35,669 bases of DNA, taken from positions 1-35,669 of the forward strand of contig JABEUM010000129.1 in the NCBI GenBank assembly GCA_013044475.1. Reading direction: 5' to 3'. Within the stretch, counting starts at the first letter, position 1. Every line of letters starts with the position of its first letter. Positions 26,225 through 34,136 of this stretch are shown here, piece by piece. The notes beneath the pieces are model-generated. The model saw only the letters and a list, made by a program, of their open reading frames with translations. It searched no databases and was not told the origin of the DNA. The stretch is from Acidimicrobiaceae bacterium. GTDB lineage: Bacteria > Actinomycetota > Acidimicrobiia > Acidimicrobiales > Acidimicrobiaceae. The translations under genes were made by a program, and so were the position numbers.

Positions 26225-26526
26225 TATGACGCTCCAGTTGCCGCAGAAGGAGTAGGGGCAGAAGGGGCCGGAGTCGAAGAATTTGGAGTCGACGAACCGA
26301 CCGACACCGGGGGAGGCGCCAGCGTCGATGAAGTGACGTTGTAGGTAGATGAACCACTCTGGCTGGTGGTGGAGGTACTAGCGGGCGTCGTCTTTCCGGC
26401 GAAGGTCTTCTCGGCCAAACCCGATACGACGACAATCGAACCGAGAGCTCCGAGCCAAAGCGCCCTATTGATCCGCTTAGCTTTGGACAATGACTCGTCT
26501 CTAAACCTAGTGGAATATTTGCGCAT
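26224..26526 (-). CDS. One-helix membrane protein with Ser/Thr/Pro-rich exported tail, unknown function
   Basis: This 100-residue protein has a basic cytosolic N-terminus (KAKRINR), one membrane helix (ALWLGALGSIVVVSGLA) and a low-complexity Ser/Thr/Pro-rich tail ending SAATGAS at the stop codon. The ATG at 26526 follows AGAGGA; an ATG at 26568 would add 14 residues. It is the first gene of the redox operon and is coupled to apbE. The tail resembles the linker before FMN-binding domains in related clusters, but no such domain follows. The terminal TGAS recalls the end of a flavinylation motif without its Asp. The role is unknown. Confidence 0.6.
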   Translation of the reverse strand: MRKYSTRFRDESLSKAKRINRALWLGALGSIVVVSGLAEKTFAGKTTPASTSTTSQSGSSTYNVTSSTLAPPPVSVGSSTPNSSTPAPSAPTPSAATGAS

Positions 26527-26864
26527 AAAATCCTCTGAAACCTGTCGCTGTAAAAGTTCTAACTTCAACCATTAACAACACATCAGCCTGTGCTCAGACT
26601 GAATCGATCTCTAGAAAACCTTGGCAAGGGGTTATGAGCAGCAGCTCCCAGCAAAATAGCTTCAGCTTTTGTTCATAAATTTCAAAGCCCCCGCCGACCT
26701 CGAAGTGACCCATCTCACACTACTGAGACGCCAGGGCCCGATCCTCAAACCCAGCCTCCTCAAGCTAATTTATAACCGTAGGCAAGTCCTGAAAATGGTG
26801 CTGTCCAAAAAAGAGATTCCGAATGTGCTAGCTTCCACGAAGGATCAAACAGGGGTGGGGAAAG
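26527..26864. other. Divergent intergenic region
   Basis: This 338-nt region lies between the minus-strand redox operon and the plus-strand acyl-CoA dehydrogenase. It must hold promoters for both directions, but I find no convincing -35/-10 pair and no long palindrome. A frame at 26669-26896 on the plus strand has no ribosome binding site or recognisable content and runs into the next gene. Confidence 0.4.
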
Positions 26865-28085
26865 TTGTCTCAAGGTTCAAGCGGATCACTTCATAGCTTC
26901 CACTTTTCTGAGGAGCACCAAGCCCTCGTCGACTCAGTCGATGGATATCTTGAGCACCTGGGGCCAAGAAAAAAAGAACTCCTCAACCAGATCTTTGAAC
27001 AAGGCGAGTATCCAGACGAACTCAGCCGGGCGATGGTGGACCTCGGCCTCTTCGGAGCTTTGATCCCCTCGCAATACGGTGGCAGCGGGCTTGGTCTTCT
27101 CGGTATGGCTCTCGCTATGGAGAGGTTCGCTTCTTTTGGATTGGCCAACACCTTAGCCCTTTTGACAACAATGGATGCGATGGCGATCCAGCGAGGCGGA
27201 ACCGAGGAGCAGAAGCAACTGTTGCTACCCAAGATCGCCGAGGGCAAGATCAAGAGTGCCTTCGCTATCACTGAAGCCGATGCGGGAACCAACTCTTTTC
27301 GAATAGCACTCTCCGCCAGAGAGACCAAGGAGGGGGGATTTGTGCTCAACGGAGAGAAGGCGTGGATCACCGGTGTGGATCGTGCAGATCATATCTTGGT
27401 GGTCGGCCGGACGACCAGCTACCAGCAGGCCAGGTCGGCGGGACTGCCAAAGGCCTTCGGAATGAGCCTGTTTTTTATAGACGCAGCTACAAAAGGGATC
27501 ACCAAGTCAAAGATGAAAACGATGGGGATCGAGGGTTTCAATCAATTTCTGCTCTTTTTTGACGATGTCGAAGTTCCTAAAGCTGCGCTCATCGGAGAGA
27601 AAGATCTAGGAGCGGCTGTTCTGTTCGAAGCGCTCAATCCCGAAAGGATCATTGCTGCGTCATTTGCGGTCGGGATGGTCGACTACTTCGTGTCCAAGTC
27701 TGTTGATTATGCCAATGAACGCCGAGTCTTTTCCGACACCCCTATAGGTAGCTACCAGGCGGTACAACACCCACTCGCCAAAATTCGCATTACTCAGGAG
27801 GGTGCAAGACTACTTACCTACCAGGCCGCCAGCGCCTTCGATCAAAATGCCCCAATGGCGGTAGTGGCCAGGTATGCAAATATGGCAAAATATCTCGCCT
27901 CTGAAGTAGGTTTCGAGGCCGCAGACAGGGCGATTCAAACCCACGGCGGCAACGGCTTCGTGCGGGATTATGGAATCATCCAGATGTTGGCCCCGGCTCG
28001 GCTGGCCAAGACCGCCCCGATAAACAACGAGATGATACTTAACTTCATCGCCGAACACGAACTAAAGCTGCCGAGGTCCTACTAG
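26865..28085 (+). CDS. Acyl-CoA dehydrogenase (IVD/LCAD-type catalytic base)
   Basis: This 406-residue FAD enzyme has FAITEADAGTNSFRI, EKAWITGVDRADH, KMKTMGIEG and QTHGGNGFVRDYGI. The usual C-terminal catalytic Glu of the medium-chain type is absent: the segment reads KTAPINNEMI. Instead E260 in ALNPERIIAAS sits at the helix-G position used by isovaleryl-CoA and long-chain dehydrogenases. That suggests a branched or bulky acyl-CoA, in keeping with the AtuA/carboxylase cluster 2 kb downstream; this link is inference. The TTG start follows GGTGGGGAAAG. The first ten residues are variable. Confidence 0.9.
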   Translation: MSQGSSGSLHSFHFSEEHQALVDSVDGYLEHLGPRKKELLNQIFEQGEYPDELSRAMVDLGLFGALIPSQYGGSGLGLLGMALAMERFASFGLANTLALLTTMDAMAIQRGGTEEQKQLLLPKIAEGKIKSAFAITEADAGTNSFRIALSARETKEGGFVLNGEKAWITGVDRADHILVVGRTTSYQQARSAGLPKAFGMSLFFIDAATKGITKSKMKTMGIEGFNQFLLFFDDVEVPKAALIGEKDLGAAVLFEALNPERIIAASFAVGMVDYFVSKSVDYANERRVFSDTPIGSYQAVQHPLAKIRITQEGARLLTYQAASAFDQNAPMAVVARYANMAKYLASEVGFEAADRAIQTHGGNGFVRDYGIIQMLAPARLAKTAPINNEMILNFIAEHELKLPRSY

Positions 28086-28162
28086 TCGAAAGGCTTAAGA
28101 ACCTCTGGCCATCTCACCATCCACCGGGCCGAGCCGGCGGTCTCTCCTCCTACCGTTTAGGT

Positions 28163-29923
28163 ATGACTGTTCTTGTTGATGCCGAAGGCATTTCGATGTC
28201 TCGTTCCGATAGGCAACTTTTCAAAGAGCTCTCCCTTACCATCACCGATGGAGAAAGAGTTGGAATAGTCGGAATCAATGGAACCGGCAAGTCGACCTTG
28301 CTGAGGGTGCTGGCCGGTAGCGAGGTCCCCGAGGCCGGGGAGATCAGGTGGGGACGCGGCGTCCGAATCGGTTTCCTACAGCAGGACTCCCCGCTGCCTC
28401 CGGGCAGCGTCAGAGAGGCAGTCGGAGGGGGGTGGCAGAGCGAGGCAATCTTAGATCGACTCGGTATGGCTGGAATGATGGGTCGGAACATCTCTGAACT
28501 CTCTGGCGGCCAGGCAAAACGAGTAGCCCTCGCCAAGGTGCTAGCCCACCCCGCAGAGCTATTGATCCTGGATGAACCGACCAACCATCTAGACCTTCCA
28601 GCAATCACCTGGCTCGAGGAGTGGTTAGCTCGCTTCACCGGTGGCGTGATCCTCGTAAGTCACGACCGATATCTACTCGATCGTCTAACGACACGTATGG
28701 TAGAACTGGACCGAGGCAATGCTTTCCTGCACGGCGGTGGATACGCCGACTATCTTTCAGCGCAGATCGAGCGGGAACTACAAGCCCAGGGTGCCGAGTC
28801 CGTCCGACGTAATCAGGCACGAAAGGAACTCGCTTGGCTGAGACGAGGGGCAAAGGCACGAACTAGAAAACCCCAGGCCAGAATAGATGCCGCTAAGCGG
28901 TTAATAAATGCAACACCACAAGCCGCAGCGCGAAGTAGCGAGCTAGAGATCACATTTGATACGCCTCGGCTCGGGAACACCGTAATCGAGGCCGAAAAAG
29001 TATCATTTGCCCGAGATCCGTCTGGTGAGCCGGTGCTGAGCGAAGTTACTCTAAATCTCGACCCAAGGGAACGACTCGGCGTGGTCGGAGTCAACGGATC
29101 GGGCAAGACCACCCTTTTAGATATCTTGGCCGGCCTCTACCCTCCCACCTCCGGTCGAGTCGAACAAGGCACTACCGTCAAGGTGGGCTACTACCGACAG
29201 AACCTTCCCGAACTGGACCCAAAGGCGAGGGTGCGGGAAGTAGTGGCCGGACCTACGAGGACACCGGGCGACTTAGCGGACCAACGGTTGATGGAGAGGT
29301 TCTGGTTCGTCGGAGAATTGCCTTGGGCGACCATCGGTACTCTTTCTGGTGGTGAACGCCGGCGTCTGCAACTCCTGACCGTTTTAGCGAGTCGACCCAA
29401 CGTTTTACTACTCGACGAGCCGACAAACGACCTGGACCTGGACACTTTGCGCTCCCTCGAAGAGTTCCTGGAGCAATGGCCCGGCGCTCTGGTTACCGTC
29501 AGCCACGATCGGGCCTTTCTCGACCGTGTGACCGATCGGATCGTCGTCTGTCAGGACACCTTGGTCGAAGAGATCCCCGGCGGACTCGCCAGCTGGATCG
29601 CCGAAGTCGCTTCGCAAAAAGCAAGGGGTGAACCGGCGGCTGAGGTTCCAAAAGCTCAAGTCCGGTCGACATCCCTCCCTTCTGTTGAGATGGGAGAAAA
29701 AAAGCGTTCAAAAACTACCGTCGGCTTCGAGCTTCGTCGAATAGAAAAGCAACTCCAAGTCCTAGCCAAGGAGCACGATCGCCTGGTGGCTCTCTTTGAG
29801 GGAGCAGGGCACCATAAGGAACTCGCTGACCGGGGCTCTGAACTCGCCGTCATCCAGGAGCAGCAAAGAGTCCTTGAGGAGCGCTGGCTCACTCTAGCCG
29901 AGGAAGCCGAGTCAGCACGATAG
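28163..29923 (+). CDS. ABC-F family ATPase (Uup-like)
   Basis: This is a soluble protein with two ABC ATPase domains in one chain and no membrane part. Domain 1 has GINGTGKST, LSGGQAKR and ILDEPTNHLD with SHDRYLLDR; domain 2 has GVNGSGKTT, LSGGERRR and LLDEPTNDLD with SHDRAFLDR. The inter-domain linker contains ELAWLRRGAKARTRKPQARID, the Uup-type pattern, and the last ~90 residues form a charged coiled coil (RRIEKQLQVLAKEHDRL), also a Uup trait. Members act on the ribosome or on branched DNA rather than in transport. It stands between the acyl-CoA dehydrogenase and the carboxylase operon with gaps of 77 and ~190 nt, so it may be an independent unit. Confidence 0.93.
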   Translation: MTVLVDAEGISMSRSDRQLFKELSLTITDGERVGIVGINGTGKSTLLRVLAGSEVPEAGEIRWGRGVRIGFLQQDSPLPPGSVREAVGGGWQSEAILDRLGMAGMMGRNISELSGGQAKRVALAKVLAHPAELLILDEPTNHLDLPAITWLEEWLARFTGGVILVSHDRYLLDRLTTRMVELDRGNAFLHGGGYADYLSAQIERELQAQGAESVRRNQARKELAWLRRGAKARTRKPQARIDAAKRLINATPQAAARSSELEITFDTPRLGNTVIEAEKVSFARDPSGEPVLSEVTLNLDPRERLGVVGVNGSGKTTLLDILAGLYPPTSGRVEQGTTVKVGYYRQNLPELDPKARVREVVAGPTRTPGDLADQRLMERFWFVGELPWATIGTLSGGERRRLQLLTVLASRPNVLLLDEPTNDLDLDTLRSLEEFLEQWPGALVTVSHDRAFLDRVTDRIVVCQDTLVEEIPGGLASWIAEVASQKARGEPAAEVPKAQVRSTSLPSVEMGEKKRSKTTVGFELRRIEKQLQVLAKEHDRLVALFEGAGHHKELADRGSELAVIQEQQRVLEERWLTLAEEAESAR

Positions 29924-30117
29924 CTCGGGCGGCTTCGTCACAACTAGACCAACATCGTCTGGACCGAGGGCAACTGCAGAAAGACGAGCCTTGCTATTAG
30001 AGGGGACAACCCGACAACAACCCAGCAAACAATCGTCGTAGAATATCCAAAAAAGTACCGCCGATAGAGCTAAAGGGCTACCGCGGGCCAGATCAAGGCG
30101 AAAACTGGAGGGCAATC

Positions 30118-30330
30118 TTGTCAGAAGTCAGATCCCCGATGGCCGGGTTGGTGGTAAAGGTCGCCACTGCGGTGGGCGCGGAGCTAAACATTGGGAACAC
30201 GGTGGTAGTCCTCGAGTCGATGAAGCTGGAGATACCCGTCGAGACGACGTCTTCGGGAAGGGTCGTGGAGATCAAGGTTACCGAGGGTGACTTCGTAGAA
30301 GAGGCCAACGTCTTGGTAGTCCTCGAATGA
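30118..30330 (+). CDS. Minimal biotin carboxyl carrier protein
   Basis: This 70-residue biotinyl domain stands as a separate protein. The biotin attachment site is K36 in VLESMKLEIP (family consensus AMKM), flanked by the usual beta-hairpin repeats (SPMAGLVVKV..., EGDFVEEANVLVVLE). The TTG start is preceded by GGAGGG. The stop overlaps the AtuA start (ATGA). It should carry carboxyl groups from a biotin carboxylase to the carboxyltransferase two genes downstream; that biotin carboxylase is not in the window. Confidence 0.92.
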   Translation: MSEVRSPMAGLVVKVATAVGAELNIGNTVVVLESMKLEIPVETTSSGRVVEIKVTEGDFVEEANVLVVLE

Positions 30331-31691
30331 GGACAGTCAGGATCGCCAGCGGGGTCGGCTTCTACGGCGACAGCTTTTGGCCAGCTATTGAGATTATCAA
30401 GGAGAAGCAGGCGGATTATGTCTGTTTTGAGGATCTGGCCGAATTGACACTGGCAATACTCGCCAAAGACAGGGCGAAAAATCCAGAGACTGGCTATACA
30501 AAAGACCTCATCCCTTCGCTGAGGGCGGGATGGAAACTCGCGATGGACGCTGGCATAAAGATCATAACTAATGCGGGTGGTCTCAACCCGGCCTCGGCTG
30601 GCGCTGCGGCTGCGAAACTCGCCAAAGAGTTGGGGATAACTCCGAAAATCGCAGTCATCAGCGGTGACTCGATATTTGATCGCCTCGAAACTGACGAACT
30701 CTTTCCCCACTCCGAGACCGGCTCCCCCTTGCCTGCAAGTATAAGAAAAGATGCGCTTTTTGCGAATGCCTACCTAGGTGCGAGGCCGATCGTCGAAGCA
30801 CTTAGCCGAGGTGCGGATCTCGTGATCACGGGTCGAGTTGCTGATGCAGCCCTGTTTCTGGCACCACTAGCGTACGAATTCGGCTGGGACTTCGATGACT
30901 TGGATCGCATAGCGCAAGGTACCGTCGTGGGTCATATTCTCGAATGCTCGAGCCAGGCCACCGGAGGGAATCACGGGCGGGATTGGGAGTCGATAGTCGG
31001 CTTAGAAAATATCGGCTTTCCCATCGCCGAAGTCAATGAGCGTGGAGACGCGATAATCACCAAGCTCGCCAACTCAGGCGGACGAGTCGATGAATTTACG
31101 ATAAAAGAGCAACTCCTCTACGAGATCCACAACCCTTTCGCCTACCAAACACCCGACGTCGTAATGGATATCTCAACTACATCGGTCCGACAAGTCGGTG
31201 TCAACCAGGTCTCGGTGACAAGCACTTCAGGACACAACAAACCAGACAGGTATAAAGCAATTATTGGTTATCCCTCTGGGTGGATGGGCCAAGGCATCTT
31301 GGGCTACAGCTGGCCAGATGCTTACAAGAAGGCCCAGAAGACTGCCGCTATAATCACAGACCAACTCAAGATCTTTGAAGACAAAGTGGAGTCGATCCGG
31401 ATAGAACACCTGGGTCTTGATTCTCTCCACGCTGAGATGGCCGCTAGCCCTGAAGTCTTGGCAGACCTACCCGAGGTGTATCTTCGGATCGCGATAAGAA
31501 CCCAAGAGCGCTCTGTCGCTGAGATGGTATCGAGGATGATGGTGCCATTGGCCTTAGCGGGACCTCCGACTGCATCTGGACTGCTCGGCTTTGACAGGTC
31601 GCGGGCGCTGATTGGACTCTGGCCCACTCTGGTTGAACGTGGTCCGATCGACGAAAATGTCTCCATTGATATCTTCGAGGTGGCCAAATGA
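30327..31691 (+). CDS. AtuA-like acyclic terpene utilisation protein (DUF1446 domain)
   Basis: This 454-residue protein corresponds to the N-terminal domain of AtuA from Pseudomonas acyclic terpene (citronellol/geraniol) catabolism. Characteristic segments are RIASGVGFYGDSFWPA, DYVCFEDLAELTLAIL, ITNAGGLNPASAGAAA, VITGRVADAALFLAPL and ECSSQATGGNHGRDW. The biochemical role of AtuA is not settled. Here it is coupled on both sides (ATGA overlaps) to a mini-BCCP and to a separate small gene carrying the AtuA C-terminal domain. The context implies action on the CoA ester that is carboxylated. Confidence 0.9.
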   Translation: MRTVRIASGVGFYGDSFWPAIEIIKEKQADYVCFEDLAELTLAILAKDRAKNPETGYTKDLIPSLRAGWKLAMDAGIKIITNAGGLNPASAGAAAAKLAKELGITPKIAVISGDSIFDRLETDELFPHSETGSPLPASIRKDALFANAYLGARPIVEALSRGADLVITGRVADAALFLAPLAYEFGWDFDDLDRIAQGTVVGHILECSSQATGGNHGRDWESIVGLENIGFPIAEVNERGDAIITKLANSGGRVDEFTIKEQLLYEIHNPFAYQTPDVVMDISTTSVRQVGVNQVSVTSTSGHNKPDRYKAIIGYPSGWMGQGILGYSWPDAYKKAQKTAAIITDQLKIFEDKVESIRIEHLGLDSLHAEMAASPEVLADLPEVYLRIAIRTQERSVAEMVSRMMVPLALAGPPTASGLLGFDRSRALIGLWPTLVERGPIDENVSIDIFEVAK

Positions 31692-31987
31692 GACTCATTG
31701 ACCTGGCCTTTTCTCGAAGCTCAGATAAGGGGAACCACTGCGACCTATCCCTGATCGCCTACGACCAAGAGAAGTACCAAGTACTGGTTGAAAAACTGAC
31801 TAAAGAGGCACTAAGCGATTACTTTTCGCCGCTTGGTCCTTCGGCAATAGACCTCTTCCGCCTCGACAACTTGTCGGCTTTGAAGATAGTCCTCTATGAC
31901 GTACTAGACGGAGGGGCCGCAAACTCTATCAAAGCCGATACACAGGGCAAATCCCTAAGTGGCGCGCTATTGCGGATGGAGATATGA
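31688..31987 (+). CDS. AtuA C-terminal domain as a stand-alone protein
   Basis: This 99-residue protein begins MRLIDLAFSRSSDKGNHCDL and continues to ALKIVLYDVLDGGAANSIKAD, matching the small domain found at the C-terminus of full-length AtuA proteins. Here it is a separate gene whose ATG overlaps the stop of the large AtuA gene (ATGA). The two chains presumably reassemble. The RSGDKG-like motif (RSSDKGNHCD) is the most conserved part of this domain. Confidence 0.85.
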   Translation: MRLIDLAFSRSSDKGNHCDLSLIAYDQEKYQVLVEKLTKEALSDYFSPLGPSAIDLFRLDNLSALKIVLYDVLDGGAANSIKADTQGKSLSGALLRMEI

Positions 31988-32031
31988 GCTGGGCCAGTTG
32001 TAGTTCCAGGCGGGAGATCTTTATGGAGCCA

Positions 32032-32068
32032 ATTGACATTGACATTGACAGGAGCGATTGACATTGGG
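32032..32068 (+). repeat. ATTGAC hexamer repeat around the carboxyltransferase ribosome binding site
   Basis: ATTGAC occurs three times in tandem (32032-32049), then AGGAGCG, then again at 32057-32062, followed by the near-copy ATTGGG. The repeat provides two in-frame TTG codons (32058 and 32064) at 3 and 9 nt from AGGAG. The TTGACA registers resemble -35 boxes but no -10 follows at the right distance. Confidence 0.7.
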
Positions 32069-33596
32069 AGATAGGCAGGATCGGGTCCGATCAACTCAGG
32101 CCAAGGTAAAAAAGGGCGGACCGGAAAAAGGCCACAAAAAACAGTCCGATGCCGACAAGCTATTCGTCAGGGACCGGCTCAAGCTCTTCTTCGACCAGGG
32201 AGAGATCAGAACCGAATACGGGATGCTAGCCCGCAATTGGAGTGAAGAACTTGCAGCCGATGGTGTGGTCTGTGGTTCCGGGGAGATAGCCGGGAGGTCA
32301 GTATTCTTCACCGCATCCGACTACACGGTTAAGGCGGGGTCAATCGGGCAGTACCACGGAGAGAAACTGATAAGGGCCCAGGAGGCGGCGATCCGGGCAA
32401 GGCGGCCGATACTCTATCTCATCGATTCATCGGGTGCGAGGATCGACGAAACCGGCGGTCACCACGTCGATAAGCGAGGCGCCGGACAGCTCTTTTACTA
32501 CCACTCCATCATGTCAGGTTCGGTTCCACAGGTAGGGGTCCTATACGGAACCTGCTTCGCTGGGACGGCATACACTCCGGTCTTCTGTGACCTATTGATA
32601 ATGATGCACGATTCATCGATGGCGATCGCATCTCCGAGGATGGTCGAAATGGTCATCGGTCAAAAGACCTCCCCCGACGAGCTTGGAGGTGCAAAAATGC
32701 ATGCCGAAGTTAGCGGGTCGGCACATTTCATCGCCGAGTCAGAGTCTCATGCGGCGGAGATCGTGAAGAAGATCTTTAGTTACTTGCCGGATAATTCCGA
32801 AGAAAAGCCAGCTAGATACCCCGCAGAAGACCCTGAGGTCTCCCCCGAGACGCTTGACGACATCATTCCACCCGATGCAAACAAACCATATTCGATACAG
32901 AAGCTCATCTCCGCGGTAGTAGACCGTGGAAGTTTCCTTGAAGTCAAAGAGCATTATGCCAAGGAATTGACGGTCGGATTCGCCCGGATCAAAGGTCAGG
33001 TCGTAGGTATCGTCGCCAATAATCCGCTCTATAAAGGCGGGGCGATCTTTCCGGAATCATCGGATAAAGGAGCTGAATTCGTCTGGCTCTGCGACGCCTA
33101 TCAGATCCCTCTGGTCTATCTTGTGGACACGCCGGGATTCATGGTTGGGACCCAGGTTGAGCGTTCGGCAATTCTCAAGCGAGGCCGCAAATTTATCTAC
33201 GCCACTTCGAGCGCAACCGTACCACGAATATGCGTTATAGTGCGCAAGTCATACGGAGCAGGGATATATGCGATGAGCGGTCCGGCCTACGACCCCGATA
33301 TAACCCTCGCCCTTCCCTCTGCCGAAATTGCCGTCATGGGCCCAGAGGCGGCGATCAACGCTGTCTACTTCAACCAACTCGCACAGATTGCCGATCCCGA
33401 GGAACGGTCCAAGGTCACCGATGAGCTCAGGGAGCAGTACAAGCAGGGTTACGACATCTTCAAGCTAGCTGGCGAAATGGTCGTCGACGAGTTGATTGAT
33501 CCGTCTCAGATGCGAAACGAAATATCCTCCTACCTCGAACTCTTCGCAAAAAAGTCGATCCAACTCCCACCAAAGAGACACTCCACGATCATCTGA
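32064..33596 (+). CDS. Acyl-CoA carboxylase carboxyltransferase (beta) subunit
   Basis: This biotin-dependent carboxyltransferase moves CO2 from carboxybiotin to an acyl- or enoyl-CoA. It has the two crotonase-like halves of the PccB/MccB/AtuC family: VVCGSGEIAGR, YLIDSSGARIDE, GTCFAGTAYTPVFCD in the first; ANNPLYKGGAIFPESSDKGA, VDTPGFMVG and RKSYGAGIYAMSG in the second. I chose TTG 32064 (511 residues) because AGGAG is 9 nt upstream; TTG 32058 is only 3 nt away from it. The IFPESSDKGAEFV segment resembles methylcrotonyl/geranyl-CoA carboxylases more than propionyl-CoA carboxylase, but substrate choice is not safe by eye. Confidence 0.92.
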   Translation: MGDRQDRVRSTQAKVKKGGPEKGHKKQSDADKLFVRDRLKLFFDQGEIRTEYGMLARNWSEELAADGVVCGSGEIAGRSVFFTASDYTVKAGSIGQYHGEKLIRAQEAAIRARRPILYLIDSSGARIDETGGHHVDKRGAGQLFYYHSIMSGSVPQVGVLYGTCFAGTAYTPVFCDLLIMMHDSSMAIASPRMVEMVIGQKTSPDELGGAKMHAEVSGSAHFIAESESHAAEIVKKIFSYLPDNSEEKPARYPAEDPEVSPETLDDIIPPDANKPYSIQKLISAVVDRGSFLEVKEHYAKELTVGFARIKGQVVGIVANNPLYKGGAIFPESSDKGAEFVWLCDAYQIPLVYLVDTPGFMVGTQVERSAILKRGRKFIYATSSATVPRICVIVRKSYGAGIYAMSGPAYDPDITLALPSAEIAVMGPEAAINAVYFNQLAQIADPEERSKVTDELREQYKQGYDIFKLAGEMVVDELIDPSQMRNEISSYLELFAKKSIQLPPKRHSTII

Positions 33597-33620
33597 AAAC
33601 GATCTTGTCCCAAGCCCTCT

Positions 33621-33648
33621 AGCAGCAATTTAACGATGAATTGCAGCT
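33621..33648. terminator. Possible hairpin between convergent genes
   Basis: AGCaGCAATT and AATTGCaGCT form a 9-bp stem with one A-A mismatch and an 8-nt loop, 25 nt after the carboxyltransferase stop. No T run follows on either strand, so an intrinsic terminator is only possible, not shown. Confidence 0.3.
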
Positions 33649-33731
33649 GGCGACCCATTGGGTAAATAGACCAAAAACGAGGTAGGACAGAATAGCCATT
33701 CCTTTTATAGCTGCATCAAAAAGCTGGCCCT

Positions 33732-34136
33732 TCAGTGAAGCGGCATGGCATAAGAAAGGGTCGAATGTGCCATAAGCTCTCCATTGGAAAAAATCTCAGC
33801 CTCGCCAAAGGTAACACGCTTTCCCAGTTTCAAGATGTTTGCCTTGGCGAGAATATCCGTCATCGCACCTTTGAAAAATGACGTCTTCATCTCGATAGTT
33901 ACCGCCATAGGCTCAATTCCGACCTTGGTCATGATTGCTACCCACATCGCCACATCGGCCACTAATTCGTACGACGAGCCGTGGAGTACTCCACCAGGCC
34001 TTACAAGTTCCTCTCGAAAGGGAAGGGATACCGATGCCGTGCCGTCGCCGACCTCGACGAGCTTTGCTCCCCACCATTTGATAAATGGCGCCTTTTCTAT
34101 CTCTTGCTGGAGCAGTTCAATTGGAACCACTGACAA
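33732..34136 (-). CDS. PaaI-like hotdog thioesterase
   Basis: This single hotdog domain of about 134 residues would hydrolyse an acyl-CoA thioester. It contains LVRPGGVLHGSSYELVADVA, matching the PaaI/YdiI active-site pattern GG.LHGG with a Ser in place of the second Gly, then the strand AVTIEMKTSFFKGA. The TTG at 34136 is chosen because GGGGGTGGG lies just upstream and the preceding 22 residues (Trp-rich) do not look like the family; GTG 34130 is an alternative. It is convergent with the carboxyltransferase, and the acyl-CoA context is consistent. Confidence 0.82.
   Translation of the reverse strand: MSVVPIELLQQEIEKAPFIKWWGAKLVEVGDGTASVSLPFREELVRPGGVLHGSSYELVADVAMWVAIMTKVGIEPMAVTIEMKTSFFKGAMTDILAKANILKLGKRVTFGEAEIFSNGELMAHSTLSYAMPLH

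Noticed and set aside
29912-30115. Minus-strand frame of 67 codons between ABC-F and BCCP
   Set aside because: Part of it reads protein-like (ARLSAVALGPDDVGLVV) but it overlaps the ABC-F stop, has no supported start context and no family match by eye.
32032-32062. TTGACA copies as -35 promoter elements
   Set aside because: No -10 sequence follows at 16-18 nt, and the copies lie in a tandem hexamer repeat around a ribosome binding site.
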